Below are positions 1 through 7,693 of a stretch of DNA of 31,422 bases, one piece after another. The notes beneath the pieces are model-generated. The model made no database searches and was not told where the DNA came from. It worked only from the letters and a program-made list of their open reading frames with translations. Made by a program: the position numbers and the translations under genes. How positions within the stretch are numbered: position 1 is the stretch's first letter; the number at the start of each line of letters is the position of its first letter. Source of the stretch: a virus; the IMG/VR virus record IMGVR_UViG_3300034107_000274, positions 1-31,422 of that record; one strand, written 5' to 3'.

Positions 1-127
1 TAAGAAAATCTAAACTCGTTCCATTTAGATAAAGTTTTCTATTAAAAGATACATTTCTATTACTTCCTACGGTTGCAAATCCTATTAAGGTTGCACCCGA
101 TAAACTATTTGCTGTGTTTATGTATAG
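1..127. repeat. 127-bp terminal direct repeat, left copy
   Basis: Bases 1-127 are identical to bases 31296-31422. An exact overlap of this kind is what an assembler leaves at the two ends of a circular contig (127 is a common maximum k-mer). The tail-fibre frame continues correctly across it, so I read it as circular closure and not as a biological terminal repeat. Confidence 0.93.
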
Positions 128-1723
128 TCTTAAAGTGCAATTTAAAGCAGAAGTCTTAAAATAATCCATTGTACTCCAAATAAAACATTTTGAATCTAAA
201 GTATTTGCAGGAATTGTCAAACTTGTAAGTATAGTTTCAGCAGTTGTACCTGTTATCGATCCAGTACCATTTGTTATTAATCTACGTGTAAATTGAAATA
301 AATCAAAAACCGCATTTTGACTAGGTGCTTTATCTGTAACTCCATTTGTAATTGAATCCTCAATTATAGTTTTATTTTTCCAAAGTTCGCTTGAAGTTTC
401 GTAAAGTATTGTTTGATTGTTTAAAGGCGTTATTATTTGAACATCGTGGATTTCCTCTAATTCATAACCGTTTTGGATTTGCACCTCAATTTGCCCTTGT
501 GTTGGATGAACTCGTGTAACTTTACCTACATAAACTAAGTGAGTAGGTGCTAATGTTCTTACGTCTGTAAATGCACCCGCAACCGTTCCGCTTAAATAAA
601 GTTGCGCTCCCTCTGCAAATGATGAAGTGTTAATTCCGCTTAAATCTCCAATAATAACGCAGTTTCCCAAGCCATTGTTTAAAATGTCTGATTGCAATAA
701 TCCAAATGTTCTAGAACTTAACGCATCGGTTGTGGCTATTGCTTTTTGTACTAATGCCTTATTTCCATTTGCACCCGAAATGTAAACTACCGTTCCTTTC
801 GTTAAAGTTGCACCCGTCATATTTTTAACTTCACGAACTAAGGTTGATGCTTCTCCCGCAACTGGTATATCTAAAGCTGTAATAAAAGGATTTACACCAT
901 CTGCACCATCGTTTGTTAATTGGCTTGTTGTTGTTGGAATGTCAGAAGTTAACGCTATTGTGCCAGTTGCATCAGGCAATAAAAACTCTCTATTATCTGT
1001 TAAATTTAGAGCTTGTATAGCTGCTGAAAATCCTGACCTAAACAATCCTAATGTTGAATCTTGCAACGTAAATAATATAGTACCATCTAATCTTCTAATG
1101 CTTATTCCTCCATCTTCTCCTAAAATTTTTAAATATTCATCTGCTGCCGCATCAAATAGTTGAAAACTATCTAAACTCTTAATGGAATTTGTAGTTACAT
1201 TTCCCTCATCTGTTACTTCTTGAAGTGTAGGAATACCAGCAACGCTATAAATTTCCCAAACTGCTGCTCCCTCTGTATTGTCTGTACAAATGTAAGTAGT
1301 GCCATTATCCAAAGTCCAAAATGAACCAACTTTAAATCGTAAAGTAACGTCAAAAGTTTCATCAGGAACTAAATCAAAACCATTACTTGAATTTCTTATA
1401 AATCCACTTTGGTCAAATACGTGTCTAAATCCATTTTGCCACATATCCTCGTATTGGTTTGAGCATACTCTAGAAATACCACCATCACCGCCAAAATCAT
1501 AAGTTCCCTTTTTTAGCAAAGATGTGTTTTCTAACTCAATCGCATCGGCATTATTGATAACAATATTTTCGCCTCCAGTTGTATTTCCTAAAGCTAAAGT
1601 CTGCGCTAGTGTTTGCGAACCACCGACTCCGCTTGTACGTGTTACATTAACTTCAATAATATTAGGTGTTACCGTAATATCTACTACATCAATCGTTTCT
1701 TGTATTACTATATCTACTGCCAT
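1..1723 (-). CDS. Tail fibre / receptor-binding protein, N-terminal 574 codons (gene continues across the contig join)
   Basis: The reading frame starts at ATG 1723 (MAVDIVIQETIDVV) and runs without a stop off the left edge. Joined through the terminal repeat it continues at 31295 and stops at 31114, giving 1905 nt and 634 aa. The C-terminal half has a pattern common in phage tail fibres: a segment beginning VREVKNMTGATLTKGTVVYI, then Gly/Asn-rich beta-type sequence, then VGKVTRVHPTQGQIEVQIQ. Ser/Thr/Asn-rich stretches without long helices suggest a trimeric beta-structured fibre. The start overlaps the upstream stop as TAATG. It sits between tail-adaptor genes and the lysis cassette, where host-recognition proteins usually lie. 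The host receptor cannot be told from sequence. Confidence 0.8.
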   Translation of the reverse strand, partial: MAVDIVIQETIDVVDITVTPNIIEVNVTRTSGVGGSQTLAQTLALGNTTGGENIVINNADAIELENTSLLKKGTYDFGGDGGISRVCSNQYEDMWQNGFRHVFDQSGFIRNSSNGFDLVPDETFDVTLRFKVGSFWTLDNGTTYICTDNTEGAAVWEIYSVAGIPTLQEVTDEGNVTTNSIKSLDSFQLFDAAADEYLKILGEDGGISIRRLDGTILFTLQDSTLGLFRSGFSAAIQALNLTDNREFLLPDATGTIALTSDIPTTTSQLTNDGADGVNPFITALDIPVAGEASTLVREVKNMTGATLTKGTVVYISGANGNKALVQKAIATTDALSSRTFGLLQSDILNNGLGNCVIIGDLSGINTSSFAEGAQLYLSGTVAGAFTDVRTLAPTHLVYVGKVTRVHPTQGQIEVQIQNGYELEEIHDVQIITPLNNQTILYETSSELWKNKTIIEDSITNGVTDKAPSQNAVFDLFQFTRRLITNGTGSITGTTAETILTSLTIPANTLDSKCFIWSTMDYFKTSALNCTLRLYINTANSLSGATLIGFATVGSNRNVSFNRKLYLNGTSLDFL

Positions 1724-2043
1724 TATCTTGAAATATCGTCGTTAATAATAAACAATCCACTGATCCACGTAACAACCGTATCGTCCGCTAAAGTAATCTG
1801 TATATCGTATTGGTAAGTGCAAGCAGGAATATTGATAATTTGCTCGTCAATTTGAAAGTCCCCTCCAACTGCATCGGTAATGGTTAAATCGGGAGTGAAA
1901 GCAATAACGCCTCCCGGCTCTTTTCTTAACTGCATCAAAATAACCGCATCGGTTAAATCGAGATCAACATCATTTACTTTTATGTTTATCGGTGTTTGGT
2001 AAAATGTATCCCCTCGTTTGTGCGTGAAATTTACTGTTCTCAT
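1723..2043 (-). CDS. Small tail/baseplate-associated protein (BppU N-terminal-like)
   Basis: This 106-aa protein begins MRTVNFTHKRGDTFYQ, has a central DLTDAVILMQLRKEPGG segment and ends with a beta-rich stretch (TYQYDIQITLADDTVVTWISG). The rGDTF...LtdA.i..qlr arrangement resembles the small N-terminal domain of baseplate upper proteins that anchors receptor-binding proteins. Its stop overlaps the fibre start (TAATG), so the two are probably translationally coupled and may act together at the tail tip. The family assignment is pattern-based inference; it could also be an unrelated small structural protein. Confidence 0.6.
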   Translation of the reverse strand: MRTVNFTHKRGDTFYQTPINIKVNDVDLDLTDAVILMQLRKEPGGVIAFTPDLTITDAVGGDFQIDEQIINIPACTYQYDIQITLADDTVVTWISGLFIINDDISR

Positions 2044-2104
2044 TTGATAAATACTTTTGTAATTTTTTTATATTGTCCTCTGTTCTTTTGTCTACTTTTC
2101 TCAT
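1970..2104 (-). CDS. Possible small protein overlapping the 106-aa tail gene
   Basis: A 44-codon ORF (MRKVDKRTEDNIKKLQKYL...) starts one base after the stop of the 172-aa connector gene (TAG-G-ATG), a spacing that would allow reinitiation. It overlaps the first 74 nt of the next gene in another frame. The N-terminal half is charged and helical; the C-terminal half, in the overlap, has low-complexity composition. The tight spacing argues for it, the long overlap and lack of any family resemblance argue against it. Confidence 0.33.
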   Translation of the reverse strand: MRKVDKRTEDNIKKLQKYLSNENSKFHAQTRGYILPNTDKHKSK

Positions 2105-2105
2105 C

Positions 2106-2624
2106 CTAAAAATAGTTATTGTTTGGATCTAAAAAGTACCATCTATTCAAGATACTACTTTTATTGTAAACTGGAGGTACTATTTGACTGTCTGCGCTTA
2201 AATACTCCGGCAATTCATTCAGCATTAACCAACGCTCTAAACGCCCCTGATACATTTCGGCTTTTAATCTTTGGTTATTTACTAAATAATCAACTTCGGT
2301 TTTATCAACTGCTGCAGTATTTTCGGGTTGCGTTTTATAAATGCCGTTATTAGTTATTTTATAAGCACCCACTAAAAGGTATTCTACTGCGCTCTGATGA
2401 ATCAAAAATGGTTTAATATAATCGTCAAACAAAGTCAAATATAAACCGCTTAAATCGTCGTTTCCGAAGTCAACATCTATTTTATTAAATAGCGTTTCAC
2501 CTAAAATTTCCTCAAGCCTTGTTCGTTGTGCATCTGCAATACAAGGGATGTATAAATCAATATCAATATTGCCACCCAATAAGGTGTTTTTTGTAAGTTC
2601 GTTTTCTCGTAGCCAAATATTCAT
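2106..2624 (-). CDS. Putative head-tail connector/adaptor protein
   Basis: This 172-aa protein (MNIWLRENELTKNTLLGGNID...) is acidic and largely helical. It contains an adaptor-like pattern: an N-terminal 'ENELTKNTLLGGNIDIDLYIPCI' type segment, a central LYLTLFDDYIKPFLIHQSAVEY helix and a C-terminal region ending DPNNNYF. Similar proteins (DUF6712-type, as I remember the family) lie next to the portal in phages of Bacteroidota and are thought to form the ring under the portal. It lies 18 nt after the portal gene. The connector role rests on position and helical character only. Confidence 0.62.
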   Translation of the reverse strand: MNIWLRENELTKNTLLGGNIDIDLYIPCIADAQRTRLEEILGETLFNKIDVDFGNDDLSGLYLTLFDDYIKPFLIHQSAVEYLLVGAYKITNNGIYKTQPENTAAVDKTEVDYLVNNQRLKAEMYQGRLERWLMLNELPEYLSADSQIVPPVYNKSSILNRWYFLDPNNNYF

Positions 2625-2642
2625 AATAATTTTATTTGTAGG

Positions 2643-4550
2643 TTACATATCGTGAGGCGCGATATAGACTTTTTGTGGGTTTGTTGGTGCTATCTCTCCC
2701 GCTCTTCTTACATCTGCTGGAGTTGATGGTTGCGCTGCGGTATTTCGGCCCGTTCCTATTTTTCTGTACATCTCACGCACCCAAAAATGTTTACAAGTTC
2801 CAAAAGGAAAAGCATCGCTTAAAAGTCCGCCACCTTTCCAAAGAAAAATATCATAAGGTTGATTCGGGTTTGGTCTCATTCCAAATCCCGGATTAACATT
2901 TCGTTGGCTCATTAACTCAATATCCTCTTTTCTGTAAAGTTTGTTGGCTTTCATCATTGCTTTGCAAAACTCACGCTCGGGATTTGGATTGCCGCTATAT
3001 CTGTAACGTGTAATGTATAACTTTGTGTCTTGCTCTGAAACGCTTTTAGTTCTTGCAGTTCCAGTTGATACATCTGCAAAAGCCACGTTCATCAATTTAA
3101 TGGTTGTTGCGTTTAACCTTTCCATCTCCGCATCTCTCTCCTCTTCTTTGTCGTAATCAACTGGATCGGCACTAATCAACTCCCACTCGTTTAAATCTAT
3201 TTCCTCTCCTAAATCTGAAAAGTCTTGTGATGATAATTGAGTAACTGCTGCGGTTTGTTGCGTGAATAACGCTTGTGCTACGCTTGCAGGAATGTTTAAG
3301 AATTGAACCAAGAAAACAATCGCTTGTTCGGTTGTCAAAATACCCTCTTTTACCTTTGCAAAAATATCAATCGCACTAGCAATCTGCGCACCGTTGTAAG
3401 AAATTTGCGCATCTGAACTAGCTTTGTCGGTTTGGTCTAAAACATTTGCAGCAACCTGCTCACTTCTTAAACTTTCAAACTGTAAATCCAAACTAATACC
3501 GTTTGCCTTTAATATTTCCATCAAGCCATCCAAAATAATTTCTTGTTTTGGCGTTATAACGTTAATCATTAATTCGGCAAATCCAACCTTAATCTCCTCC
3601 GCATTTGAACTGAATCCGCTTGCCTCTTTTATACCTACCAACATCGGTGAAGTAAGTTTGTGAGCGGTGCAAAGTTGTTGCCTAGCTTCCGCACTTAGAT
3701 ACTCATACTGTTTATGGGCCTCGCTAACATCCAAAGCGGTTATTGTGATTTCACTTTCTTTATTGTCATTCCAGTTTAAAAAGAAATTTCCCGCTTTATT
3801 CGATCCCGTTAAATTCTCACGAATTCTCCGAGTAGTTTCCATTATTTCAATCTCACTGGCTTGAACTCCAGCATTCATATTTATAATGTAGCCAAAAGAT
3901 AATCCGTTTTGAATGTGCTTAATACAATAGTTTTGAAACTCCTCTTCAAACTTTGCCCAACTTAAACCACTTACGTAACTCGGATTGGAATAATAAAATT
4001 GTCCTACTTGGTAATCTCTAATAATGTAAATTTCAGAACGCTCACCGCTTCCGCTTCCAAATCCGAAAGCATCATAACGCTCGGGCTTGTATTTTTGCAC
4101 ATTTGAAAAATCATAACTATACCAATATCCCGTAATATCGCCATCCTCATTGGCTACTTCCGGAGCAACCCGCTCCTTTGCTATGTGGTAAACTTTTCTT
4201 ACTTCATTATTCAAGTATTTTACTTCAACACTCGCCTCGCCAAACATTTCAAAATCTTTGCAAATTTTTCTTAACTCCTTTTTATCAAAGATGGTATTTA
4301 ATGCGCTCCACTCTTTTGGCTTAGTTAACTTTTCGTTTGAATCGATGCCTTTTCCGTAAATGAAATTGGCGTAACTATCAATTATTGCACTATTTGTAGT
4401 TGATCCGTTGTAAGCGTCGATAATTGTTTTATAAAACTCGTTATTTCTGCCATTCAACACCCATTTTTTACCCTGCACCTCTTTAATTTCGGGGCGAATG
4501 TAGTTGCTTAATTGCAAATCGAATACTCTTTGTTGTGGTTTATTAGCCAT
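2643..4550 (-). CDS. Portal protein with a minor-head-like C-terminal extension
   Basis: At 635 aa this is the size of a portal plus an extension. Residues about 1-450 have the portal pattern: an N-terminal region with NSAIIDSYANFIYGKGID (about 53-70), a hydrophilic wing, a central SAEARQQLCTAHKLTSPMLV stem-like segment (about 286-305) and helical DILQTE-type repeats after it. Residues about 505-600 differ: RYRYSGNPNPEREFCKAMMK, then IFLWKGGG and GTCKHFWVREMYRK, with C529, C586 and H588. This resembles the C-terminal part of SPP1 gp7/MuF-type minor head proteins. The portal forms the dodecameric packaging channel; the extension may act inside the capsid. It overlaps nothing and follows the 102-aa gene by 2 nt. 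Confidence 0.85.
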   Translation of the reverse strand: MANKPQQRVFDLQLSNYIRPEIKEVQGKKWVLNGRNNEFYKTIIDAYNGSTTNSAIIDSYANFIYGKGIDSNEKLTKPKEWSALNTIFDKKELRKICKDFEMFGEASVEVKYLNNEVRKVYHIAKERVAPEVANEDGDITGYWYSYDFSNVQKYKPERYDAFGFGSGSGERSEIYIIRDYQVGQFYYSNPSYVSGLSWAKFEEEFQNYCIKHIQNGLSFGYIINMNAGVQASEIEIMETTRRIRENLTGSNKAGNFFLNWNDNKESEITITALDVSEAHKQYEYLSAEARQQLCTAHKLTSPMLVGIKEASGFSSNAEEIKVGFAELMINVITPKQEIILDGLMEILKANGISLDLQFESLRSEQVAANVLDQTDKASSDAQISYNGAQIASAIDIFAKVKEGILTTEQAIVFLVQFLNIPASVAQALFTQQTAAVTQLSSQDFSDLGEEIDLNEWELISADPVDYDKEEERDAEMERLNATTIKLMNVAFADVSTGTARTKSVSEQDTKLYITRYRYSGNPNPEREFCKAMMKANKLYRKEDIELMSQRNVNPGFGMRPNPNQPYDIFLWKGGGLLSDAFPFGTCKHFWVREMYRKIGTGRNTAAQPSTPADVRRAGEIAPTNPQKVYIAPHDM

Positions 4551-4552
4551 TT

Positions 4553-4861
4553 TTATACTTTTAATATGCCGTTGTTCATTTCGTAATTTTCCAAATCAGT
4601 TTGTGCAGTACAATAAGCCTTACCTCTGTACGTAATTGAGTCATTTTCGAGTATTGTACACTCAAAACTTTGCCCCTCGATTGTCTGAAAATCGGAAAAT
4701 GTGATTATTAATTGAAAATTTTGATAAAAAACATTATCATATTCAATAGAATAGGTAATATTTTTGAGTTCATCACGTAAATTTAACACAATTTCCCCAC
4801 CATTATAGTAAGATGGGATGCATCTGAACGTGTGATTTGTTGCTACTGAAAAGACTATCAT
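4553..4861 (-). CDS. Small protein between tail tube and portal genes, unknown function
   Basis: This 102-aa protein (MIVFSVATNHTFRCIPSYYN...) is beta-rich, with alternating hydrophobic residues and four to five aromatic strands, and has four Cys. It lacks a signal peptide or membrane segment. It is the first gene after the intrinsic terminator at 4897-4920 and ends 2 nt before the portal start, so it belongs to the portal/connector unit. A small structural or capsid-decoration role is possible, but I do not recognise the family. Confidence 0.7.
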   Translation of the reverse strand: MIVFSVATNHTFRCIPSYYNGGEIVLNLRDELKNITYSIEYDNVFYQNFQLIITFSDFQTIEGQSFECTILENDSITYRGKAYCTAQTDLENYEMNNGILKV

Positions 4862-4896
4862 ATAAATAAGACTAAAAAAAACTAAATTGTAACAAA

Positions 4897-4920
4897 AAAC
4901 CCATCAATTAAGATGGGTTT
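4897..4920 (-). terminator. Intrinsic terminator after the tail tube gene
   Basis: A perfect 9-bp stem (AAACCCATC / GATGGGTTT) with a 6-nt loop is followed on the minus strand by a run of six T, then GTT. It lies 22 nt past the stop of the tail tube gene and 36 nt before the next gene. It would end or thin out transcripts carrying the capsid and tail tube genes before portal is reached. Confidence 0.85.
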
Positions 4921-4942
4921 AAGTAGTAAGTTAAGCTAAAAT

Positions 4943-5473
4943 TTAAGAAACTACGTCATTTGATATTGTTTCAAGTAATTCTGTTTTAGCACCAGCATCC
5001 AAAAAAGGAGATAAACTTCCCTCTTCGGCTGTAATAGTAAGTGTAAATCCTGAAAGGTCGCCTCCAGCTGCTCCAGTTGCTTTTGTACAATTACTCATTG
5101 TGCCATTCGTTGCTCCTAAAAGCATAATATTTCCGTTGTAATCTTCTACAAATACAAATGGTCTGCCTTGGCAAATTAATTGTACTTGCGCTTGTAAGTC
5201 TGCCGCTAATTTTGGAAGCGTAACCGCTAAAGATTGAGTTACTAAATAAGTTCCATTATCTTCTGAACTTGTGCCAGTTTCTGTTAGTGCGTTGGTAGTT
5301 GCTTTTACTTCGTATTTAAAAGTCTCATCTAAACTTCCTAAACCAGTAACCGCTTGACCTGCTATAACAATTCCGTAATTACCATAATTTGCAAAGTAAA
5401 GATTTTTCACTCCCCCTCTTTGGTTCTTACAATTATTTAAAAGCCTTCCCGCTGTGATAGGACAATATGCCAT
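4943..5473 (-). CDS. Putative major tail tube protein
   Basis: This 176-aa protein starts MAYCPITAGRLLNNCKNQRG and is beta-rich. The second half reads like a tail-tube fold: a LPKLAADLQAQVQLICQGRP helix-turn, then VFVEDYNGNIMLLGATNG, then a GGDLSGFTLTITAEEGSLSP strand pair, a pattern also found in other siphophage tube proteins (kG..viv.D.nG.y.llG...gDlsGy.lt..aeE). Position between the major capsid gene and a strong terminator suggests high expression. It follows the capsid gene by 50 nt that contain a hairpin. A capsid-decoration protein is the main alternative. Confidence 0.6.
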   Translation of the reverse strand: MAYCPITAGRLLNNCKNQRGGVKNLYFANYGNYGIVIAGQAVTGLGSLDETFKYEVKATTNALTETGTSSEDNGTYLVTQSLAVTLPKLAADLQAQVQLICQGRPFVFVEDYNGNIMLLGATNGTMSNCTKATGAAGGDLSGFTLTITAEEGSLSPFLDAGAKTELLETISNDVVS

Positions 5474-5492
5474 AATATTTTTATTTAAAATA

Positions 5493-5514
5493 AGGGCGGA
5501 AACTAATCCGCCCT
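5493..5514 (-). promoter_or_regulatory. Intercistronic hairpin between capsid and tail tube genes
   Basis: A perfect, G+C-rich 8-bp stem (AGGGCGGA / TCCGCCCT) with loop AACTAA (plus strand) fills most of the 50-nt gap between the two genes. On the minus strand it is followed by TATTTTAAAT, only a weak U-tract. It may be a leaky terminator, or an mRNA-processing or stability element that sets capsid to tail-tube ratios. Confidence 0.6.
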
Positions 5515-5523
5515 AGTTACTTC

Positions 5524-6543
5524 TTAACCTCCGTAAAGTACTCCTTTTGTAGCTTGACCTACATTCGCCGCCAATGTGTAGATTGATCTTACAAATTGAA
5601 CATCCCCATCGTTAACCAATTTACCAACTTCAAATCTGTTTACGTCATCAAGTAAATCTGTATTCCAAGATACTGCCGCTTTTCTTTGAGCGTAAGCCAT
5701 CAAAGCATTTGGTGCAGGAACGAATAATAATTCGATTCCGTTGTAGAATACTTGAGAATTGTTAAAGTTATCGCCAGTAATTACAAAGTTGATTTGTTGA
5801 GCAGCACCTACCGCATTGTTAGCGTTGTAGCAAAGTTGCTTCCAAGAACGTGGGCAATAGATAACCGTTGGGCTAACTGTATCAAGTAAGTTTTCCGCTG
5901 GTATTGCAGCAAAGATTTTACCAACTTCCGCAGCGATGTTTGCAGCAGTTACAGTTGTTCCGATTACTTTGATATAACCACCTAATGCAGCGTTATCATA
6001 AAGTGCTTTTGCGAAAACTCCATCAACAAGTCCTGGAGTTAATGCAGCAACCGCAGTTTTTGTAGCAGCAGTGATCGAACCTTGTGCGTTATTCGCAGTT
6101 AAGGCAGCGATAGCCGTTTGAGTTGCAGCAGTCATACCACCCCAGAAAATGTTTTCTGCATCTTGTGAAACGTTTGGCCCAACCATAGCTAAAACAGTTG
6201 AAGCAAACTCGCTTGACTCAATGTTAAACGCTCCCGGATTCATTGAACGGTTAAATCTAGATGAACGCAAAGCCTCTTGTAAAAATGTTTGCTTGTACTC
6301 TAATTTTGTAGGTGTAATTGTACGGTCTGTAATGTTTATACTTCCGCTTGAACTCAAAGCACTTCCTGTGTATAGTTGTGCTGTTACGTCAACTCCAGCC
6401 TCTGTAAAGATTGTACCTGCTTTGATGTTGTCGTTAAATGTTACGTAACCATCCGCAATAGTTTTATTTGCGAATAATACTTCCTCAAGGATTGGTTCTA
6501 CTGCAACCCCTCTAATGTCTACTGGTGTATAGCTTATTGCCAT
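5524..6543 (-). CDS. Major capsid protein (HK97-fold candidate)
   Basis: This 339-aa protein has the length and composition of an HK97-type coat protein: an N-terminal arm (MAISYTPVDIRGVAVEPILE), an E-loop-like segment, an Ala-rich spine/A-domain region and a C-terminal beta segment with NDGDVQFVRSIYTLAAN. It lies directly after an XkdF-like protease/scaffold gene, the usual partner order. No processing site can be placed with certainty. The middle contains a near-duplicate pair, TAATQTAIAALT (138-149) and TAATKTAVAALT (158-169), 20 residues apart. The start has an A-rich leader (AAAAAAAATGGCA), typical of Bacteroidota genes. Strong downstream hairpins fit high expression. Confidence 0.85.
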   Translation of the reverse strand: MAISYTPVDIRGVAVEPILEEVLFANKTIADGYVTFNDNIKAGTIFTEAGVDVTAQLYTGSALSSSGSINITDRTITPTKLEYKQTFLQEALRSSRFNRSMNPGAFNIESSEFASTVLAMVGPNVSQDAENIFWGGMTAATQTAIAALTANNAQGSITAATKTAVAALTPGLVDGVFAKALYDNAALGGYIKVIGTTVTAANIAAEVGKIFAAIPAENLLDTVSPTVIYCPRSWKQLCYNANNAVGAAQQINFVITGDNFNNSQVFYNGIELLFVPAPNALMAYAQRKAAVSWNTDLLDDVNRFEVGKLVNDGDVQFVRSIYTLAANVGQATKGVLYGG

Positions 6544-6562
6544 TTTTTTTAGTTTTTAGTTG

Positions 6563-7654
6563 TTATTTTAATTGTTTTTTGATTTCTCTGTGTCTCTCCA
6601 AAGCTGTCATCGCCTCGAAAGGTTTTGATTCTTTAACCTCTGGTTTTGCTTTTGTACTTGCACTAAGTTGGATTTCTTTAGCTTCTGAAATTTCAGCTTT
6701 CAATTCAACTTTTAAGTCATTCATTTGTTTAGCCACTTCCGAAGAAAGGTTCATAACAATCGTTTTAATTAACGCCTCAAATTTTGCATCGTTAGACATT
6801 TCAACCTCTTCGGCTTCCATTTCTTTAACTCTGATTTCAGCGATAATTCCCGCTTCTGCAATTATTAAGACGTTGCCATCTTCTAATTCGTGTTCGCCCA
6901 CTGGTGCAGGAGTAGTTGTGCCATCTTCGGCTACAATCACAACCTCTTGTCCAGCTTCAAAACTTGCCGCTTCTAAAACTGTAACGCCATCGCTAAGTCT
7001 CATTTGTGCTAGTTTTACATCTACCGCTTCCGGTGTTGGGTTATCGCTCGATAATTTTATCGCTGCAAACCCCTCTTTAATTGCATTTGCAATCGCTTCT
7101 AGATTCATATAGTTAGTATTAAAATTAATTTTCTCCAAACCGAATTTTGTGCCATCTATTGAAAAGCCTTTTACTTTTCCCGTTTTAATATAATCGTTCC
7201 AAACCTCGTCATTATTTATTTTCTGCATTCCGTATAATGTACCAATAGGATGCTTAAATCCGTATAGTACTGACTTATCGTGTACTTCATCCTCTTTTAT
7301 CCACGTTTCCGTAAAAGTAACATCCTCAATAAATTTCCCGTCGTGTTCGATAGTTGAATTATTTTGAAATCCATTTTTTATAAACTTTTCGTGGATTTCT
7401 GCAATCGTTTCCGCCTCAAACATAATATTGAAAGGTTCGCCTCCATCGGGATCGTTTCTCATTATTAGCTGGTTTGGTATAAGTACTGGGCCAACTACAA
7501 TCCTTTTCTCTTCGTTTGCTGTTGCCAGTTGAATATCTGTTTGATCTGCCTTAAGTGAAATAAACCACTCCTTTGTAGCAGGATCATCCACTAACGAAAT
7601 TGCGTAAATTCCGCTCTCATCATTTTCGTTTAATATTACCTTGTACGTTTGCAT
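6563..7654 (-). CDS. XkdF-like prohead protease fused to a scaffold region
   Basis: The N-terminal half of this 363-aa protein matches the XkdF-like prohead serine protease pattern: YAISLVDDPAT near the start, H104 in STIEHDGKF, a WIKEDEVHDKSVLYGF strand, and S165 in GKVKGFSIDG as the likely nucleophile. Residues about 180-270 form a Gly/Val/Glu beta-rich segment (VVIVAEDGTTTPAPVGEHEL), and the C-terminus (about 280-363) is highly charged, Lys/Glu-rich and helical, as in scaffolds. It would assemble inside the prohead and then cleave itself and the capsid protein. It precedes the major capsid gene by 19 nt. A separate scaffold gene is not present, which supports the fusion reading. Confidence 0.82.
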   Translation of the reverse strand: MQTYKVILNENDESGIYAISLVDDPATKEWFISLKADQTDIQLATANEEKRIVVGPVLIPNQLIMRNDPDGGEPFNIMFEAETIAEIHEKFIKNGFQNNSTIEHDGKFIEDVTFTETWIKEDEVHDKSVLYGFKHPIGTLYGMQKINNDEVWNDYIKTGKVKGFSIDGTKFGLEKINFNTNYMNLEAIANAIKEGFAAIKLSSDNPTPEAVDVKLAQMRLSDGVTVLEAASFEAGQEVVIVAEDGTTTPAPVGEHELEDGNVLIIAEAGIIAEIRVKEMEAEEVEMSNDAKFEALIKTIVMNLSSEVAKQMNDLKVELKAEISEAKEIQLSASTKAKPEVKESKPFEAMTALERHREIKKQLK

Positions 7655-7693
7655 ACTTTATAGACTAAATTAAATTTGTTTGTTATAAACTTT

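Noticed and set aside
1-127. Biological terminal repeat or attachment site
   Set aside because: The repeat is exact, at the very contig ends, lies inside a gene and equals a common assembly k-mer; circular closure explains it.
6149-7112. Plus-strand ORFs of 99 and 195 codons opposite the capsid and protease genes
   Set aside because: They are antisense shadows of well-supported minus-strand genes; composition (Ser/Leu/Phe-rich) is that of reversed Lys/Glu/Ala coding sequence.
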